NCBI RefSeq assembly: GCF_014638915.1
Contig: NZ_BMFQ01000003.1
Location: 186,001-250,000, forward strand
DNA length: 64,000 nt
From: Xanthomarina arctica
Lineage (GTDB): Bacteria; Bacteroidota; Bacteroidia; Flavobacteriales; Flavobacteriaceae
Direction of reading: 5' to 3'
Shown here: piece by piece, positions 23,319 through 32,780 of the stretch
Numbering within the stretch: the stretch's first letter is position 1
How the letters are laid out: every line of letters begins with the position of its first letter
Notes under the pieces: model-generated
The model's database searches: none
What the model was told of the DNA's origin: nothing
The model's input: only the letters and a program-made list of their open reading frames with translations
Position numbers and translations under genes: made by a program

Positions 23319-24992
23319 TTATTTAACCTCAAAAACCTCCCGCAAAACACTCTGCATCATCATCTCACTATGTTCTTGGCTTTGTTGTACTTCTTGCTCT
23401 AACCCATCACATAAACCCATTAAAGTATTTACTTTTTCTACAATCGCTTTTTGTTCTTCTAGTGGTGGAAATGCTATTGGTGTACTCCTCATTTGAGTTT
23501 TATTAATCGATGCTAGATTTGTTGTTCGTTTTGCACAACTTTCATAATAATCGCGAGTCACCCTAGAATTTATGAACTGCATAAAAAAATGATTATTCAT
23601 GGTAGAATCAAGATATGGTCGCACTCTAAATACATGATTTTGATATATACAACCTTGAATTTCTGAACTCCAAATTGCGCATCTTCCTACTTTATCTGGA
23701 TCTCATCCTTCAATCATAAGCAGGTCATTTCTTTTCAACTGATATTTTTTAAAGTCAGTTTTAGAAACCAGAATTTCTTTCATTAATTCAAGGTTTAAAA
23801 AACCTCTCTGAACATTAGCTACTCTTAAATATGGAATGTTAATTAAATCTGTTTGATTTCTTTTCCCCTTAGTTACTCCACCTGTTATACTAGTCAAATC
23901 TTCTAATCTACACCAAACCCAACCTTCAGGTAATTCATAAGGAATTTCCTCTTTAGTAATTAATGGTAAGGCTTTTTCCTTTTTTATTTTTTTGTCTATT
24001 ATAAGTTGTGCTTTCTCTTCTTGAATACGTTTTAATAAAACACTTGCATCTTCATTATCAGGATTATTAGCTCTCCAATCAGCGGTCAACTTTCCTTGTA
24101 CAGCTAGTTGTAAAACAGTTTCTCGTAATTTTTTAATGTTGATGGTTTCATTAAAGACACTTTTAAAATGGTCTTGTAAAAAAGTCCATTCTTGTTTTGC
24201 GTTATTGGTAGTGAGTTGGTTTAATGCTGATGTTACAAAATCTTCTTTTAAAGAAATACGAGCTACTGTTAATTGCTCTAATTGTTCTACTTCTTTAAAA
24301 AGGGTTTCTACTACTTTTACGATTTCTTTTTGTTCTTCTAGTGGTGGAATTGGGATGTTAAGTTTTCCCATATCTGTTTTATTAAAACCTGCTTGAGCTG
24401 AACGTGTACAATTTTGAAAAAATTCCTGCATATAAAAAGAACTGAAAATTTGATAAACAAAATTTTGTTCTAATAATTCTCTGCTCCAAATTAATCTAAC
24501 CAAGGCAACATTATAAGCTCCATTCTTTCCGTAAAAAATTTTACCTATAGAAGCTCCATATCTTCCAATCATCACATCTTCTTCTGTACATCTTTTAGAA
24601 ACACTATCTTCTGGAACATAAACAGGAACAGGTCTTTTTCCAAAATCACGAATCTGATATAATTGAATATACCCATCCTTTTCTGTTGAAGAAAACATTG
24701 CTTTTGGAGGTTGTGAACCTCCTTGCATTTCAAATAAAGTTTTAAATTTTAATTTCAACCAAGTTGAAGGCACATCCAATTGATCAATACCGTTACTTTC
24801 TTTTGTCAAAAACGCTAAATTCTTTTCTGATATTTCAATCAGTTTTTCATTATCCAATTTAACCTCTGGATTATCAGTTCTCCAATTAGCTGTCAATTTT
24901 CCTTGTATTGCCAATTGTAGAATCAATCCTTCTAATTCTTTGACATTTTTAGGACGAATTGTTAATTCTTTAAAGTGTTTTAGTAGTTGCAT
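23319..24992 (-). pseudogene. hsdS: type I specificity subunit, broken by one TGA codon
   Basis: A frame of 557 sense codons plus one TGA (23703-23705, codon 430) in an otherwise continuous HsdS: two target-recognition domains, each followed by a conserved helix ending (IPIPPLEEQKEIV and IAFPPLEEQKAIV), and internal NIKKLRETVLQLAVQGKLTA repeats. Around the stop the sequence runs NDLLMIEG-stop-DPDKVGRCAIWSS, and homologues have Gly here, so one base change (GGA to TGA) would explain it. The first 429 residues carry one complete TRD and half of the second. If real, the enzyme would be crippled or have altered specificity; a sequencing error cannot be excluded. It follows hsdM after 31 bp containing a REP-like palindrome. 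Confidence 0.8.
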
Positions 24993-24999
24993 AGTTGAG

Positions 25000-25019
25000 A
25001 TTCCTGCCTTCGCAGGAAT
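25000..25019. repeat. REP-like palindrome between hsdM and hsdS
   Basis: ATTCCTGC-CTTC-GCAGGAAT is a perfect 8-bp stem in the 31-bp hsdM-hsdS gap. The same type (ATCCCTGC/GCAGGGAT) occurs near 6822. It is a scattered element, and a hairpin here may reduce hsdS translation or protect the upstream mRNA. Confidence 0.65.
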
Positions 25020-25023
25020 TTGA

Positions 25024-26454
25024 TTATTTTAAAGCTTCGGTTAAAACGTTTATAATTTCGTCTTGAATGCTAGAAATTTTTTGTTCTGTAGTTCTAAATT
25101 TTTCTAAAATTACTTCTGGGCTTTCTAAATTATCGGCTTCTTGGTGTGGGTTTTTAATATCTAGATTGTAATTACGTTTTTTAATATCTTCAATAGAGAC
25201 TTTCCAAGCGTATTCATTTTCTACACGTTTGTTCCACCATTTTTTTTCAACATCAAACTCTTTAATATTAATTGGGTTTCCTTTATTGTAGCTTTTAGCC
25301 CCTTCAGGGTATTGGTGTTCATAATACCAAACTTCTTTAGTAGGTGTACCTTTTTCAAAAAACAACAAATTGGTTTTAATACTGGTGTATGGGTTAAATA
25401 CGCCATTTGGTAAACGTACAATGGTATGTAGGTTACATTTGTCTAACAATTCTTCTTTTAGGCGTGTTTTCATCCCTTCGCCAAACAAGGTCCCGTCTGG
25501 TAATACAATGGCACAACGTCCTTTGTCTTTTAAGAGCTTAATAATTAAGGCTAAAAATAAATCGGCTGTTTCTTTGGTTCTAAACTTTTTAGGGAAGTTA
25601 GTTTCGGTACCATCTTCTTCTACACCACCAAAAGGCGGATTAGACAATATAATATCTAACTTGTCTTTGGCTCCCCAATCTGCATAGGGTTTGCTTAGTA
25701 AATTATCTCTACGAACTACTGGTAAATCGAAACCATGTAACATTAAATTAGTAGTACACAGTAAATGTGGCAATGGTTTTTTCTCAATACCACGTATCGA
25801 TTTTTGTAAAACGTCTCTTTCTGTATAATCTTTTACTTGGTTTCTAACATGGTCAATCGCACAGGTTAAAAAACCACCTGTACCACAAGCAGGATCTAAT
25901 ACGCTTTCGCCCAATTGCGGATTAATCATATCTACCATAAACTGTGTTACAGCTCTTGGCGTGTAATACTCACCAGAAGAACCTGCAGATTGTAGGTCTT
26001 TTAAGATGGTTTCGTACAAATCGTTAAATACGTGGCTTTCCTTAGAGTCGTTAAAATCTATTTGGTTAATCACGTTTATTACTTGCCGGAAGAGTGTTCC
26101 GTTTTTCATAAAGTTGTACGTATCATCAAAAACAGAACGAATAATTTTTGCTCGTGGACTTAATGTAATATCCAGTTCTTTTAGCGCAGGAAATAATTCG
26201 GTTTCTATAAACTCCATTAAAGCATCTCCTGTTAAACCTTCATCATCTGCTGCCCAATTTTGCCATTTTAGGTTTTCTGGAATTGGTGATTGGTAATCAT
26301 CAATAGTAATTTCCCATTCTTCCTCTTTATCGGCAAAAATCTTCATAAAAAGCATCCAAACCATTTGAGAGATACGTTGTGCATCTCCATCTACTCCTGT
26401 GTCTTTACGCATAATATCGCGTATACCTTTTATGTTTGTTGTTATGTTACTCAT
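25024..26454 (-). CDS. hsdM: type I DNA methyltransferase subunit
   Basis: A 476-residue HsdM: a helical N-terminal domain, SAM-binding motif I DPACGTGGF at residues 187-195 and the catalytic NPPFGG at 272-277, which mark an N6-adenine methylase. Length and order are standard. Together with HsdS it methylates the recognition site; HsdR needs it for assembly. It starts 2 bp after the stop of the unknown gene upstream. No damage is visible. Confidence 0.95.
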   Translation of the reverse strand: MSNITTNIKGIRDIMRKDTGVDGDAQRISQMVWMLFMKIFADKEEEWEITIDDYQSPIPENLKWQNWAADDEGLTGDALMEFIETELFPALKELDITLSPRAKIIRSVFDDTYNFMKNGTLFRQVINVINQIDFNDSKESHVFNDLYETILKDLQSAGSSGEYYTPRAVTQFMVDMINPQLGESVLDPACGTGGFLTCAIDHVRNQVKDYTERDVLQKSIRGIEKKPLPHLLCTTNLMLHGFDLPVVRRDNLLSKPYADWGAKDKLDIILSNPPFGGVEEDGTETNFPKKFRTKETADLFLALIIKLLKDKGRCAIVLPDGTLFGEGMKTRLKEELLDKCNLHTIVRLPNGVFNPYTSIKTNLLFFEKGTPTKEVWYYEHQYPEGAKSYNKGNPINIKEFDVEKKWWNKRVENEYAWKVSIEDIKKRNYNLDIKNPHQEADNLESPEVILEKFRTTEQKISSIQDEIINVLTEALK

Positions 26455-26456
26455 TC

Positions 26457-27152
26457 TTATTCAAGTTTCTTTTTTGCATAAGTAATTACAGCTGTACTTG
26501 CATACGCTAGTAATTCCTTTGTACCTTCTTTTATGGTGGTCTCTTTCATTCTTTCTTTTACATCCTTTAAAAGATCACCAGCACTATTATAGGTTTTGGT
26601 TATTTTTTTCGAGCTTTTATCTTCTTTTAGTTTCTTCTTTAACTTTTCAACATCTAACCCAACTTTATCATTTATTTTTTCTAAAATCAAAAGATATAGG
26701 TCATATTTCAATACTAACTGTGTTTTATTTAAAACATATTCTGGACTAGAACCTTGTTCATTTAAAAACCATTCTAAAAACCGATAAATATGTGCATCGT
26801 CTATATAAACAATAACTTTACCACTTGTTAAATCTTGTACTTCTGGCGGATGACCATCTAACTGTCTCGAAACTAATAACCAATTAAAGCTATCATCTTT
26901 AACAAGATTAAATTTCACTGAAGCTAATTCTTGCACACCATTTAGTCTACTGGGTTTTACTCGTAGCATCTCAACCCAACTATGTCTATTTTTTATTACA
27001 CCCGGAGTAATATGCTTTGCTAACAAATGATACAAAAGGGCATCTTGATCTGATTTTAGCATAGAACCAAAACCATAATTTTCAATCATATCGATAAATT
27101 CATCAAAAAACCGCTCTTTAGATTTTGGTTGAAAATGATCTTTTAAACTCAT
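26457..27152 (-). CDS. unknown protein between hsdR and hsdM
   Basis: A 231-residue protein in the R-M operon, 2 bp from each neighbour, so it is under the same translation control. The first 130 residues are mixed alpha/beta (SMLKSDQDALLYHLLAKHIT, KVIVYIDDAHIYRFLEWF) and the C-terminal 80 are helical and charged (KLKKKLKEDKSSKK). I know no family. Its intimate position suggests it modifies the R-M complex, as an inhibitor, cofactor or anti-restriction target sensor, but nothing in the sequence shows which. Confidence 0.6.
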   Translation of the reverse strand: MSLKDHFQPKSKERFFDEFIDMIENYGFGSMLKSDQDALLYHLLAKHITPGVIKNRHSWVEMLRVKPSRLNGVQELASVKFNLVKDDSFNWLLVSRQLDGHPPEVQDLTSGKVIVYIDDAHIYRFLEWFLNEQGSSPEYVLNKTQLVLKYDLYLLILEKINDKVGLDVEKLKKKLKEDKSSKKITKTYNSAGDLLKDVKERMKETTIKEGTKELLAYASTAVITYAKKKLE

Positions 27153-27154
27153 AA

Positions 27155-29524
27155 CTATGCAATATTATATATTTCGTTTTCTAATTCTTTTACGGCTTGT
27201 TCAAAATCTTTTTTCTTACCAAATGCTCTTACCAATTCTACAGGAGAACCCATTTGGCTTAAAGGTTGGACTTTGAGAACAGAACCTTGTTCTATGGATG
27301 TAATACCTTCCTGTTCGTATTTATCAAGTAAGCTGTTTAATACTTTTTGTGCGGTTACGCTGTACTTTGTAAAGTAATTTCGTTTTCGCACCTTATTTGC
27401 ACGCTCTTGTCTTGTTAGGGCAGGTTGGTCGAACGCGATGTGACATATTAAATCGAAATCGTCTAAATCTTGACCAACATCTTCGCGCAATGCTTCTAAT
27501 AAAACACCATGTTCTGCAAGTTCTTTAATGAGTTCTTCTTTCTTTTCAGATTCGTTCCATCTTTGGATAAAATGGTCGAGGGATGCAAATTCTTTTTCTA
27601 TATTCTTTTTGGAATAATCTTTTAATGATTCTGTTATTAGTTTTCCATCTTTACCGTAATACTGAACCCGTTCGTTTACTACAGATACAGGAATTTGGTT
27701 TACGTAGAATTTTTTTACCACATGTTCTCCTCCATCAATATCTATATTTGGCGGTGTTGGTGGAAATGAATCCGTATCAAGAGGTTCTCCCGTGAATGGC
27801 GGTGTAGGATCCACCTCATCGGGAGGAACTACTGGTCCATCAGGCTCTGGCACATAAATTTGTACTGGATCCCCATCAAAATCTGGTCTTGCAAAAATGT
27901 TGGTAGCTTTTCTAAAGTCCATAATGGTAAAATAGACTTTACCTTCTGCTTCTCTAATTCGCGTACCACGACCAATAATTTGCTTGAACTCTGTTACCGA
28001 TTGTATATTAGATTCTAAAACAATAAACTTAACCATTTTAGTATCAATACCTGTAGTTAGCATTTTGGATGTGGTGGCGATCACTGGAAAGCGTTCTTCA
28101 ACGTCTGTGAAATTATCTAACTCTTGCTTTCCAACCTCATCGTCACCTGTAATTTTTACACAGTAATTCCAATGCTTTGCGACTAGATCTGCATTTTCAT
28201 TTATTAAAGCTTGTCGCATTCTGTTTGCATGGTCTATATCTGTACAAAATACAATGGTTTTAGCGAAACGGTCTGTGGCTTTTAAGTATTCTGTAATTTT
28301 TTTAGCAACTACTTCCGTACGTTCGTCAATTGCTAAGGTTCTGTCGTAATCTTTTAAATTGTAAATGCGGTCTTCGACTTCATTTCCGTATTTATCAATT
28401 AGGCCAGCTGTTGGTCTCCAACCATCGTCCACACTTGTTGTAATTCTTACCACCTTATACGGAGCTAAAAAGCCATCGTCTATCCCTTGTTTTAAGGAAT
28501 AGGTATAAACAGGCTCTCCAAAATATTCCATGTTAGAAACATCTTTAGTTTCTTTTGGAGTAGCTGTTAATCCAATTTGTGTTGCGTTATTAAAATAGGT
28601 TAAAACATCGCGCCAAGCGGAAGCTTCTGAAGCAGATCCTCTATGACACTCATCGATTACTATTAAATCGAAAAAATCTGGACTGAACTCTTTATATGCG
28701 TTTTTGTCTTCGTCTGTACTGGTTAAACCTTGATACAAGGCAAAGTATATTTGATAGGATTTATCAATCTTTCGGTTTTTAATAATATGCATGATATCAT
28801 TACCAAAAGGAGAGAAATCGCCATTTTTAGTCTGAGTTAATAAGGCATTTCTATCGGCTAAGAACAAGATTCTTTTTTTGACTCCTGTTTTCCATAAACG
28901 CCAAATAATATTAAAAGCTGTGTAAGTCTTCCCTGTACCTGTTGCCATTACCAAAATAATTCTGTCTTGTCCTTTGGCAACAGCTTCTAATGTTCTATTT
29001 ACTGCATTTTGCTGGTAGTATCTAGGATTCATCCCACTATCATCGGCGTAATAATCTTTTTCTACAATGTCTTTAGCTTGTGGCGTTTCAATTTCTCTAA
29101 ATTTCAAATACTTTTCCCATAGTTCTTCTGGAGAAGGAAAATTATCCAAGGATAATTCTTTTTCTAAGGAACCTGTAGTAACTGTTTTATCATGAAACAC
29201 AAAAGAGTCACCATTTGATGTAAAAACGAAAGGAATTTGTAATATTTCTGAATACTCTAAGGCTTGTTGCATTCCAGAGCCAACAGGTTTTTTATTGTCT
29301 TTGGCCTCAATAATGGCGATAGGAACATTGGGCTTGTGGTATAATATATAATCGGCTCTTTTGCTTTTACCTCTTGTATACATTTTTCCTTGAACAATGA
29401 TACGTCCATCTGTAAAAGAAACCTCTTCCCTTACCTGTGTTCTCATATCCCATCCCGCCTTTTTAATAGCAGGATTAATAAATTTGGAACATACATCTCT
29501 TTCAGAAAGGTCTTTTTTATTCAT
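27155..29524 (-). CDS. hsdR: type I restriction endonuclease subunit
   Basis: A 789-residue HsdR of the EcoEI/EcoKI-like compact type: an N-terminal nuclease domain with D58 and E-A-K at 73-75, a SF2 translocase with Walker A ATGTGKT at 194-200 and DECH at 291-294, SAT-type LTATP, the GRGTR motif VI, and a C-terminal helical domain (KKKDFEQAV). A Pro/Asp/Gly-rich linker near residues 570-600 separates the motor from the C-terminal part. First gene of the operon; it translocates and cleaves unmethylated DNA when complexed with HsdM and an intact HsdS. Confidence 0.95.
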   Translation of the reverse strand: MNKKDLSERDVCSKFINPAIKKAGWDMRTQVREEVSFTDGRIIVQGKMYTRGKSKRADYILYHKPNVPIAIIEAKDNKKPVGSGMQQALEYSEILQIPFVFTSNGDSFVFHDKTVTTGSLEKELSLDNFPSPEELWEKYLKFREIETPQAKDIVEKDYYADDSGMNPRYYQQNAVNRTLEAVAKGQDRIILVMATGTGKTYTAFNIIWRLWKTGVKKRILFLADRNALLTQTKNGDFSPFGNDIMHIIKNRKIDKSYQIYFALYQGLTSTDEDKNAYKEFSPDFFDLIVIDECHRGSASEASAWRDVLTYFNNATQIGLTATPKETKDVSNMEYFGEPVYTYSLKQGIDDGFLAPYKVVRITTSVDDGWRPTAGLIDKYGNEVEDRIYNLKDYDRTLAIDERTEVVAKKITEYLKATDRFAKTIVFCTDIDHANRMRQALINENADLVAKHWNYCVKITGDDEVGKQELDNFTDVEERFPVIATTSKMLTTGIDTKMVKFIVLESNIQSVTEFKQIIGRGTRIREAEGKVYFTIMDFRKATNIFARPDFDGDPVQIYVPEPDGPVVPPDEVDPTPPFTGEPLDTDSFPPTPPNIDIDGGEHVVKKFYVNQIPVSVVNERVQYYGKDGKLITESLKDYSKKNIEKEFASLDHFIQRWNESEKKEELIKELAEHGVLLEALREDVGQDLDDFDLICHIAFDQPALTRQERANKVRKRNYFTKYSVTAQKVLNSLLDKYEQEGITSIEQGSVLKVQPLSQMGSPVELVRAFGKKKDFEQAVKELENEIYNIA

Positions 29525-29584
29525 AGATATAATTCTACATTAGGGAGTCATAGCTCAAAAGTTTTTCTGCTATTCATTTTAAGG

Positions 29585-29607
29585 AGAGTTTAAATATAAT
29601 AAACTCT
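29585..29607. terminator. hairpin upstream of hsdR
   Basis: AGAGTTTA (29585-29592) and TAAACTCT (29600-29607) form an 8-bp perfect stem. It sits after the end of the DUF6804-like gene and before hsdR on the same strand, where it could separate their transcripts, but no clear T run follows. Confidence 0.35.
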
Positions 29608-29634
29608 TTGAAATAAGTGATATCTAATTTTCAA

Positions 29635-29934
29635 TTATTCTATTGATTTATCTTTTGGCTTAAATAAGACACTCAAGACTAACCAAATACCTACTATAAC
29701 GTCCACAACATTCCAAATGGTTCTGCCAAGCGCAATTTTGAAAAACGGCTGAAAAAGTAATGCCAATGCTAAATATATAAATGCTTCTGTTTTGTTTTCT
29801 TTAGTATTGGCTTGATAAGCTAAAAAACTAAAGCATACGAATGCTGAAAATCGTACTAATTGGTAATAACTGTAGGGCATATCCAGGAGGCAGAGTAAAA
29901 TAAAAATGGCAAGTGTTAATTTTAATAATTTCAA
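29635..29934 (-). CDS. DUF6804-like small membrane protein
   Basis: A 99-residue protein with three or four hydrophobic helices (LLKLTLAIFILLCLLDM, YYQLVRFSAFVCFSFLAY, AFIYLALALLFQPFFKI, VVDVIVGIWLVLSVLF) and the YYQLVRF segment typical of DUF6804. It is an inner-membrane protein with no known role. It is a single small gene upstream of the restriction operon and probably not part of the defence function. Confidence 0.6.
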   Translation of the reverse strand: MKLLKLTLAIFILLCLLDMPYSYYQLVRFSAFVCFSFLAYQANTKENKTEAFIYLALALLFQPFFKIALGRTIWNVVDVIVGIWLVLSVLFKPKDKSIE

Positions 29935-30037
29935 AATCTATACTATTGAATTATTCTAATTAAAATATAAAACTAACTACTACTTAATAATAATCCTTAC
30001 GGTTTTCCTTCATTACGAAAACGACTTGAATACTATT

Positions 30038-30397
30038 CTAATGTTGATAACACCTTCCGTTGGAATTTTTAGTGGTTCGTTTACACCTATTACCGGCCTG
30101 TGTTTTACCGGAGCATTGTTTAGCAGTGTCATTGGTACTATTAGAAGAAGCACTAGAGAAATTAGACGCACTATTATTAGTTGATGATGCTTTAGTTGGG
30201 GGTTTACACACAGAACAGGGATCATACCCATATTGAATAGCATCATTTAAATCCACTCTGTACATGGAATTACTAAGATACCTACAAGATTCTTTATGGT
30301 ATTTTTTGCCTGTTTTAGTAGTAAATACATCTTGGGAAAAACTAAAAGAAGTAACTCCTAATGCTAAAATAAATAGTAAGATTTTAAAAGGCTTCAT
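30038..30397 (-). CDS. secreted Cys/Ser-rich small protein
   Basis: A 119-residue exported protein with a signal peptide (MKPFKILLFILALGVTSFSF). The mature part has two small Cys modules: YHKESCRYLSNSMY...GYDPCSVCKP, a His/Cys pattern that may bind a metal, and at the end CSGKTQAGNRCKRTTKNSNG with Cys spacing of a micro-domain. A Ser/Asn-rich linker joins them. The first module resembles the 68-residue protein at 38742 and similar ones elsewhere. It starts 3 bp after the end of the DNase-like gene, so the two are co-transcribed. Confidence 0.6.
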   Translation of the reverse strand: MKPFKILLFILALGVTSFSFSQDVFTTKTGKKYHKESCRYLSNSMYRVDLNDAIQYGYDPCSVCKPPTKASSTNNSASNFSSASSNSTNDTAKQCSGKTQAGNRCKRTTKNSNGRCYQH

Positions 30398-30400
30398 TAG

Positions 30401-31300
30401 TTACTTTTTTATGTTTTCTATACCAAACTCTAAAAATACAGGTAAATGATCGGATATTTTGCGTGCTGCTTCTAAACTTTCGCAGACCTCAATATAATCT
30501 ATAACTCCTGAATTAACAAACGAGATGTTACTAGAATAATATATATTATCAATAGCATGACTTAAGTAATTATTGATAGCACATTTACGTTTTAAAGTGG
30601 TTTTTGAATCTTCTAGCGCTGATTTAAAACCTTGTTGATACATACTGTCCCAAACTGCGTGACGTTCATTTAAATTAAAGTCGCCCGCTATAACCATGTT
30701 GTTTGTATTAAATCTCTCCCGATAGTCCTTAAAGTATTGGATTTCCAGTTCCGGTTTATCGTCATGCTTTCTGGAATGGAAGTTTACCAGAAAAAAATCT
30801 TCATTAGTTTCTTTTATTTTGAACTTAGCAATATAGGGTTCTCTATATATTTTAGTTTCCAACTCGGCATCTAAAAAAGGGCGTCCCTGAATACTTACTT
30901 TGCTTGTTTTCCAAATAAAAGCATATCGCTCACTCATATGTGAGGAAGGACTTTTAGTTGGGTCGCTTATCCTATAATCCCACTTGGCACCTTTTCTATT
31001 TAGCTCGTCGGCTAGTTGCGCCACTTTTTGGGCCCCTGCAGGATGTTTGGCAACTACTTCTTGAATGGCCACAATGTCGAAATCTTTTAAGATGTTAGCC
31101 ATGAAGTTTATTTCTTCAGTGCTTTTTGATTGGCCTAGGTCTTGGATGTTCCAGGAGGCTACAGAAATAAGGCCGTCATTTATTTTAAACCTACAACTAG
31201 TTTCCATTTGAAAACTCTCCAAATCGCCTATTTCCGAAGGTTGAGAACCAAGAAAAAAGGCAATAAAAACTAGTAGTTGCTTAAAATATGTAAGACTCAA
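30401..31300 (-). CDS. secreted endonuclease/exonuclease/phosphatase family protein
   Basis: A 299-residue protein of the DNase I-like (EEP) fold: SVASWNIQDLG with the conserved Asn, AIQEVV with the metal-binding Glu, NFHSRKHDDKPE, GDFNLNE with Asp/Asn, and ISDHLPVFLEF with the catalytic Asp-His. The N-terminus (about 1-22) is hydrophobic, so it is probably exported or anchored. Substrate, DNA or a phosphorylated small molecule, cannot be told. It forms an operon with the small Cys-rich protein. Confidence 0.8.
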   Translation of the reverse strand: MSLTYFKQLLVFIAFFLGSQPSEIGDLESFQMETSCRFKINDGLISVASWNIQDLGQSKSTEEINFMANILKDFDIVAIQEVVAKHPAGAQKVAQLADELNRKGAKWDYRISDPTKSPSSHMSERYAFIWKTSKVSIQGRPFLDAELETKIYREPYIAKFKIKETNEDFFLVNFHSRKHDDKPELEIQYFKDYRERFNTNNMVIAGDFNLNERHAVWDSMYQQGFKSALEDSKTTLKRKCAINNYLSHAIDNIYYSSNISFVNSGVIDYIEVCESLEAARKISDHLPVFLEFGIENIKK

Positions 31301-31400
31301 ATTTTATTAATTGGTTATAAATTGCTTTACTATCTTAACTTTAATTGAAGCTAAATTGTTTTTATAAAAATACAGTAATGGATTGTAAATTTCCAGAGAA

Positions 31401-32780
31401 CTAAATTTTTAATTCACCATTATGATTAATTATATGATTTACACCTGCATTTAATTTTTTTATTTCTTCTTCTTTCCATTTTTCTATTGCTAACCCAGCA
31501 ATTTCGGCCTGTGCTAATGCTATTTTATTAAGCAAAGCTTTGTTTCCTACAATTTCTGCATCGAGTCTATTCTGATTTTTCTCAGTTGAAATTTTTATAG
31601 AAGTATTTATACTGTCATTTATATCCGATATTTTTTGTTTTTCTTTTACAAATGATTCGTGCTTCAACCTATCCATCATATCATCATAAGGTCCTGATTC
31701 TGCCATTAGTTTAAATAAAACTGGTGCTACTTCTATAAAAATAAATAACAGTGTTATTAACCATTTAGCCCAGAATATTGCTGGTTTTTCACTAGTTAAA
31801 ATACTCAATGCTTCAAGGTGAGCTGCAAAACCATCATAATTTTCAGTCTTGTTTTCGTAACCTACATTTTTTTTGTCTAAAGTTTTTTGTTTGGAAGCTA
31901 TTTGTTCATTCAAGTTTGTTTTTTCTTGCTGTTTACTTGCTAACAAATCATTAATTCTATTTTTCTCATCAATAATAGCATTTCCTTTATTATTGTTTAA
32001 GTCTTCTATTTTGTCTTGAATTGACTGAACTTCTTCCCTTGCTTTGTTCCTTTCAGACTGATTTACTCTTAATGCTCCAAGCCTCTTGTTTATAATTGAA
32101 TTCGACAAAGAATCATTCTTGGCATTAACATAAGAACTATATGAAGAGTTCACTTTTCTTTGCCATACCTCTACGACTGATTGTTTGTTTTTTAAATCAA
32201 CTTTTTGTTCTGCAATAGAATTTTCGAAAAATTTACCTGCATTTTCAGACAGACTCGTTTTATCATAAGTTAATTTATTTATGTCATTGTCTATTGAAGT
32301 TCTTCTGTCCTTTGAGTTGTTTAAATTTGAAACAAAAGTCGTATCTCGATTTTGCAATTCTACAGCTTTATCAATCTTTAATCTTTCGACAACCGTTTGT
32401 ATTTCTGTTTCAAATATCTTCAATTCCAATGGTGTAGAAATTACAAAGCCTAATAGAATTGCCATCAATAATCGTGGCGCTGCAATTTTCCATTCTTCTT
32501 TTGTTATTTTTTGAGTTCCATCTCCTTTACCTATGGTTGAAACAATATATCTGTCTAAATTAAATATTAATAATCCCCAAAATGCACCAAAAAACAATGA
32601 TGGTATTACAGATTTAAAAGCTGTAAAGAAGGCATAACCTCCAGCAAAACTTGCCATTAATGCCGTAAATACTATTGTACCACCAACACCAAAATATTTT
32701 GAGTGGTCAGTAGGACATTCTTCTAAAATTTCGATATTGGCACCTGCACACCACCAAAAAAATTTGTTAATTTTTTTCAT
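31401..32780 (-). CDS. DUF4407 membrane protein
   Basis: A 459-residue protein starting MKKINKFFWWCAGANIEILE, the DUF4407 signature, with two helices near the N-terminus, another pair near residues 100 and 330-350 (FWAKWLITLLFIFIEVAPVLF) and a long Lys/Glu/Asn-rich coiled coil between them. It overlaps the upstream kinase gene by 14 bp. DUF4407 proteins often accompany signalling kinases; here it would be the membrane output or sensor of the cluster. It is the last gene of the minus-strand operon that starts at 37890. Confidence 0.75.
   Translation of the reverse strand: MKKINKFFWWCAGANIEILEECPTDHSKYFGVGGTIVFTALMASFAGGYAFFTAFKSVIPSLFFGAFWGLLIFNLDRYIVSTIGKGDGTQKITKEEWKIAAPRLLMAILLGFVISTPLELKIFETEIQTVVERLKIDKAVELQNRDTTFVSNLNNSKDRRTSIDNDINKLTYDKTSLSENAGKFFENSIAEQKVDLKNKQSVVEVWQRKVNSSYSSYVNAKNDSLSNSIINKRLGALRVNQSERNKAREEVQSIQDKIEDLNNNKGNAIIDEKNRINDLLASKQQEKTNLNEQIASKQKTLDKKNVGYENKTENYDGFAAHLEALSILTSEKPAIFWAKWLITLLFIFIEVAPVLFKLMAESGPYDDMMDRLKHESFVKEKQKISDINDSINTSIKISTEKNQNRLDAEIVGNKALLNKIALAQAEIAGLAIEKWKEEEIKKLNAGVNHIINHNGELKI

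Noticed and set aside
23703-23705. TGA in hsdS as selenocysteine codon
   Set aside because: The position is Gly in relatives and no selenocysteine element or context is seen.
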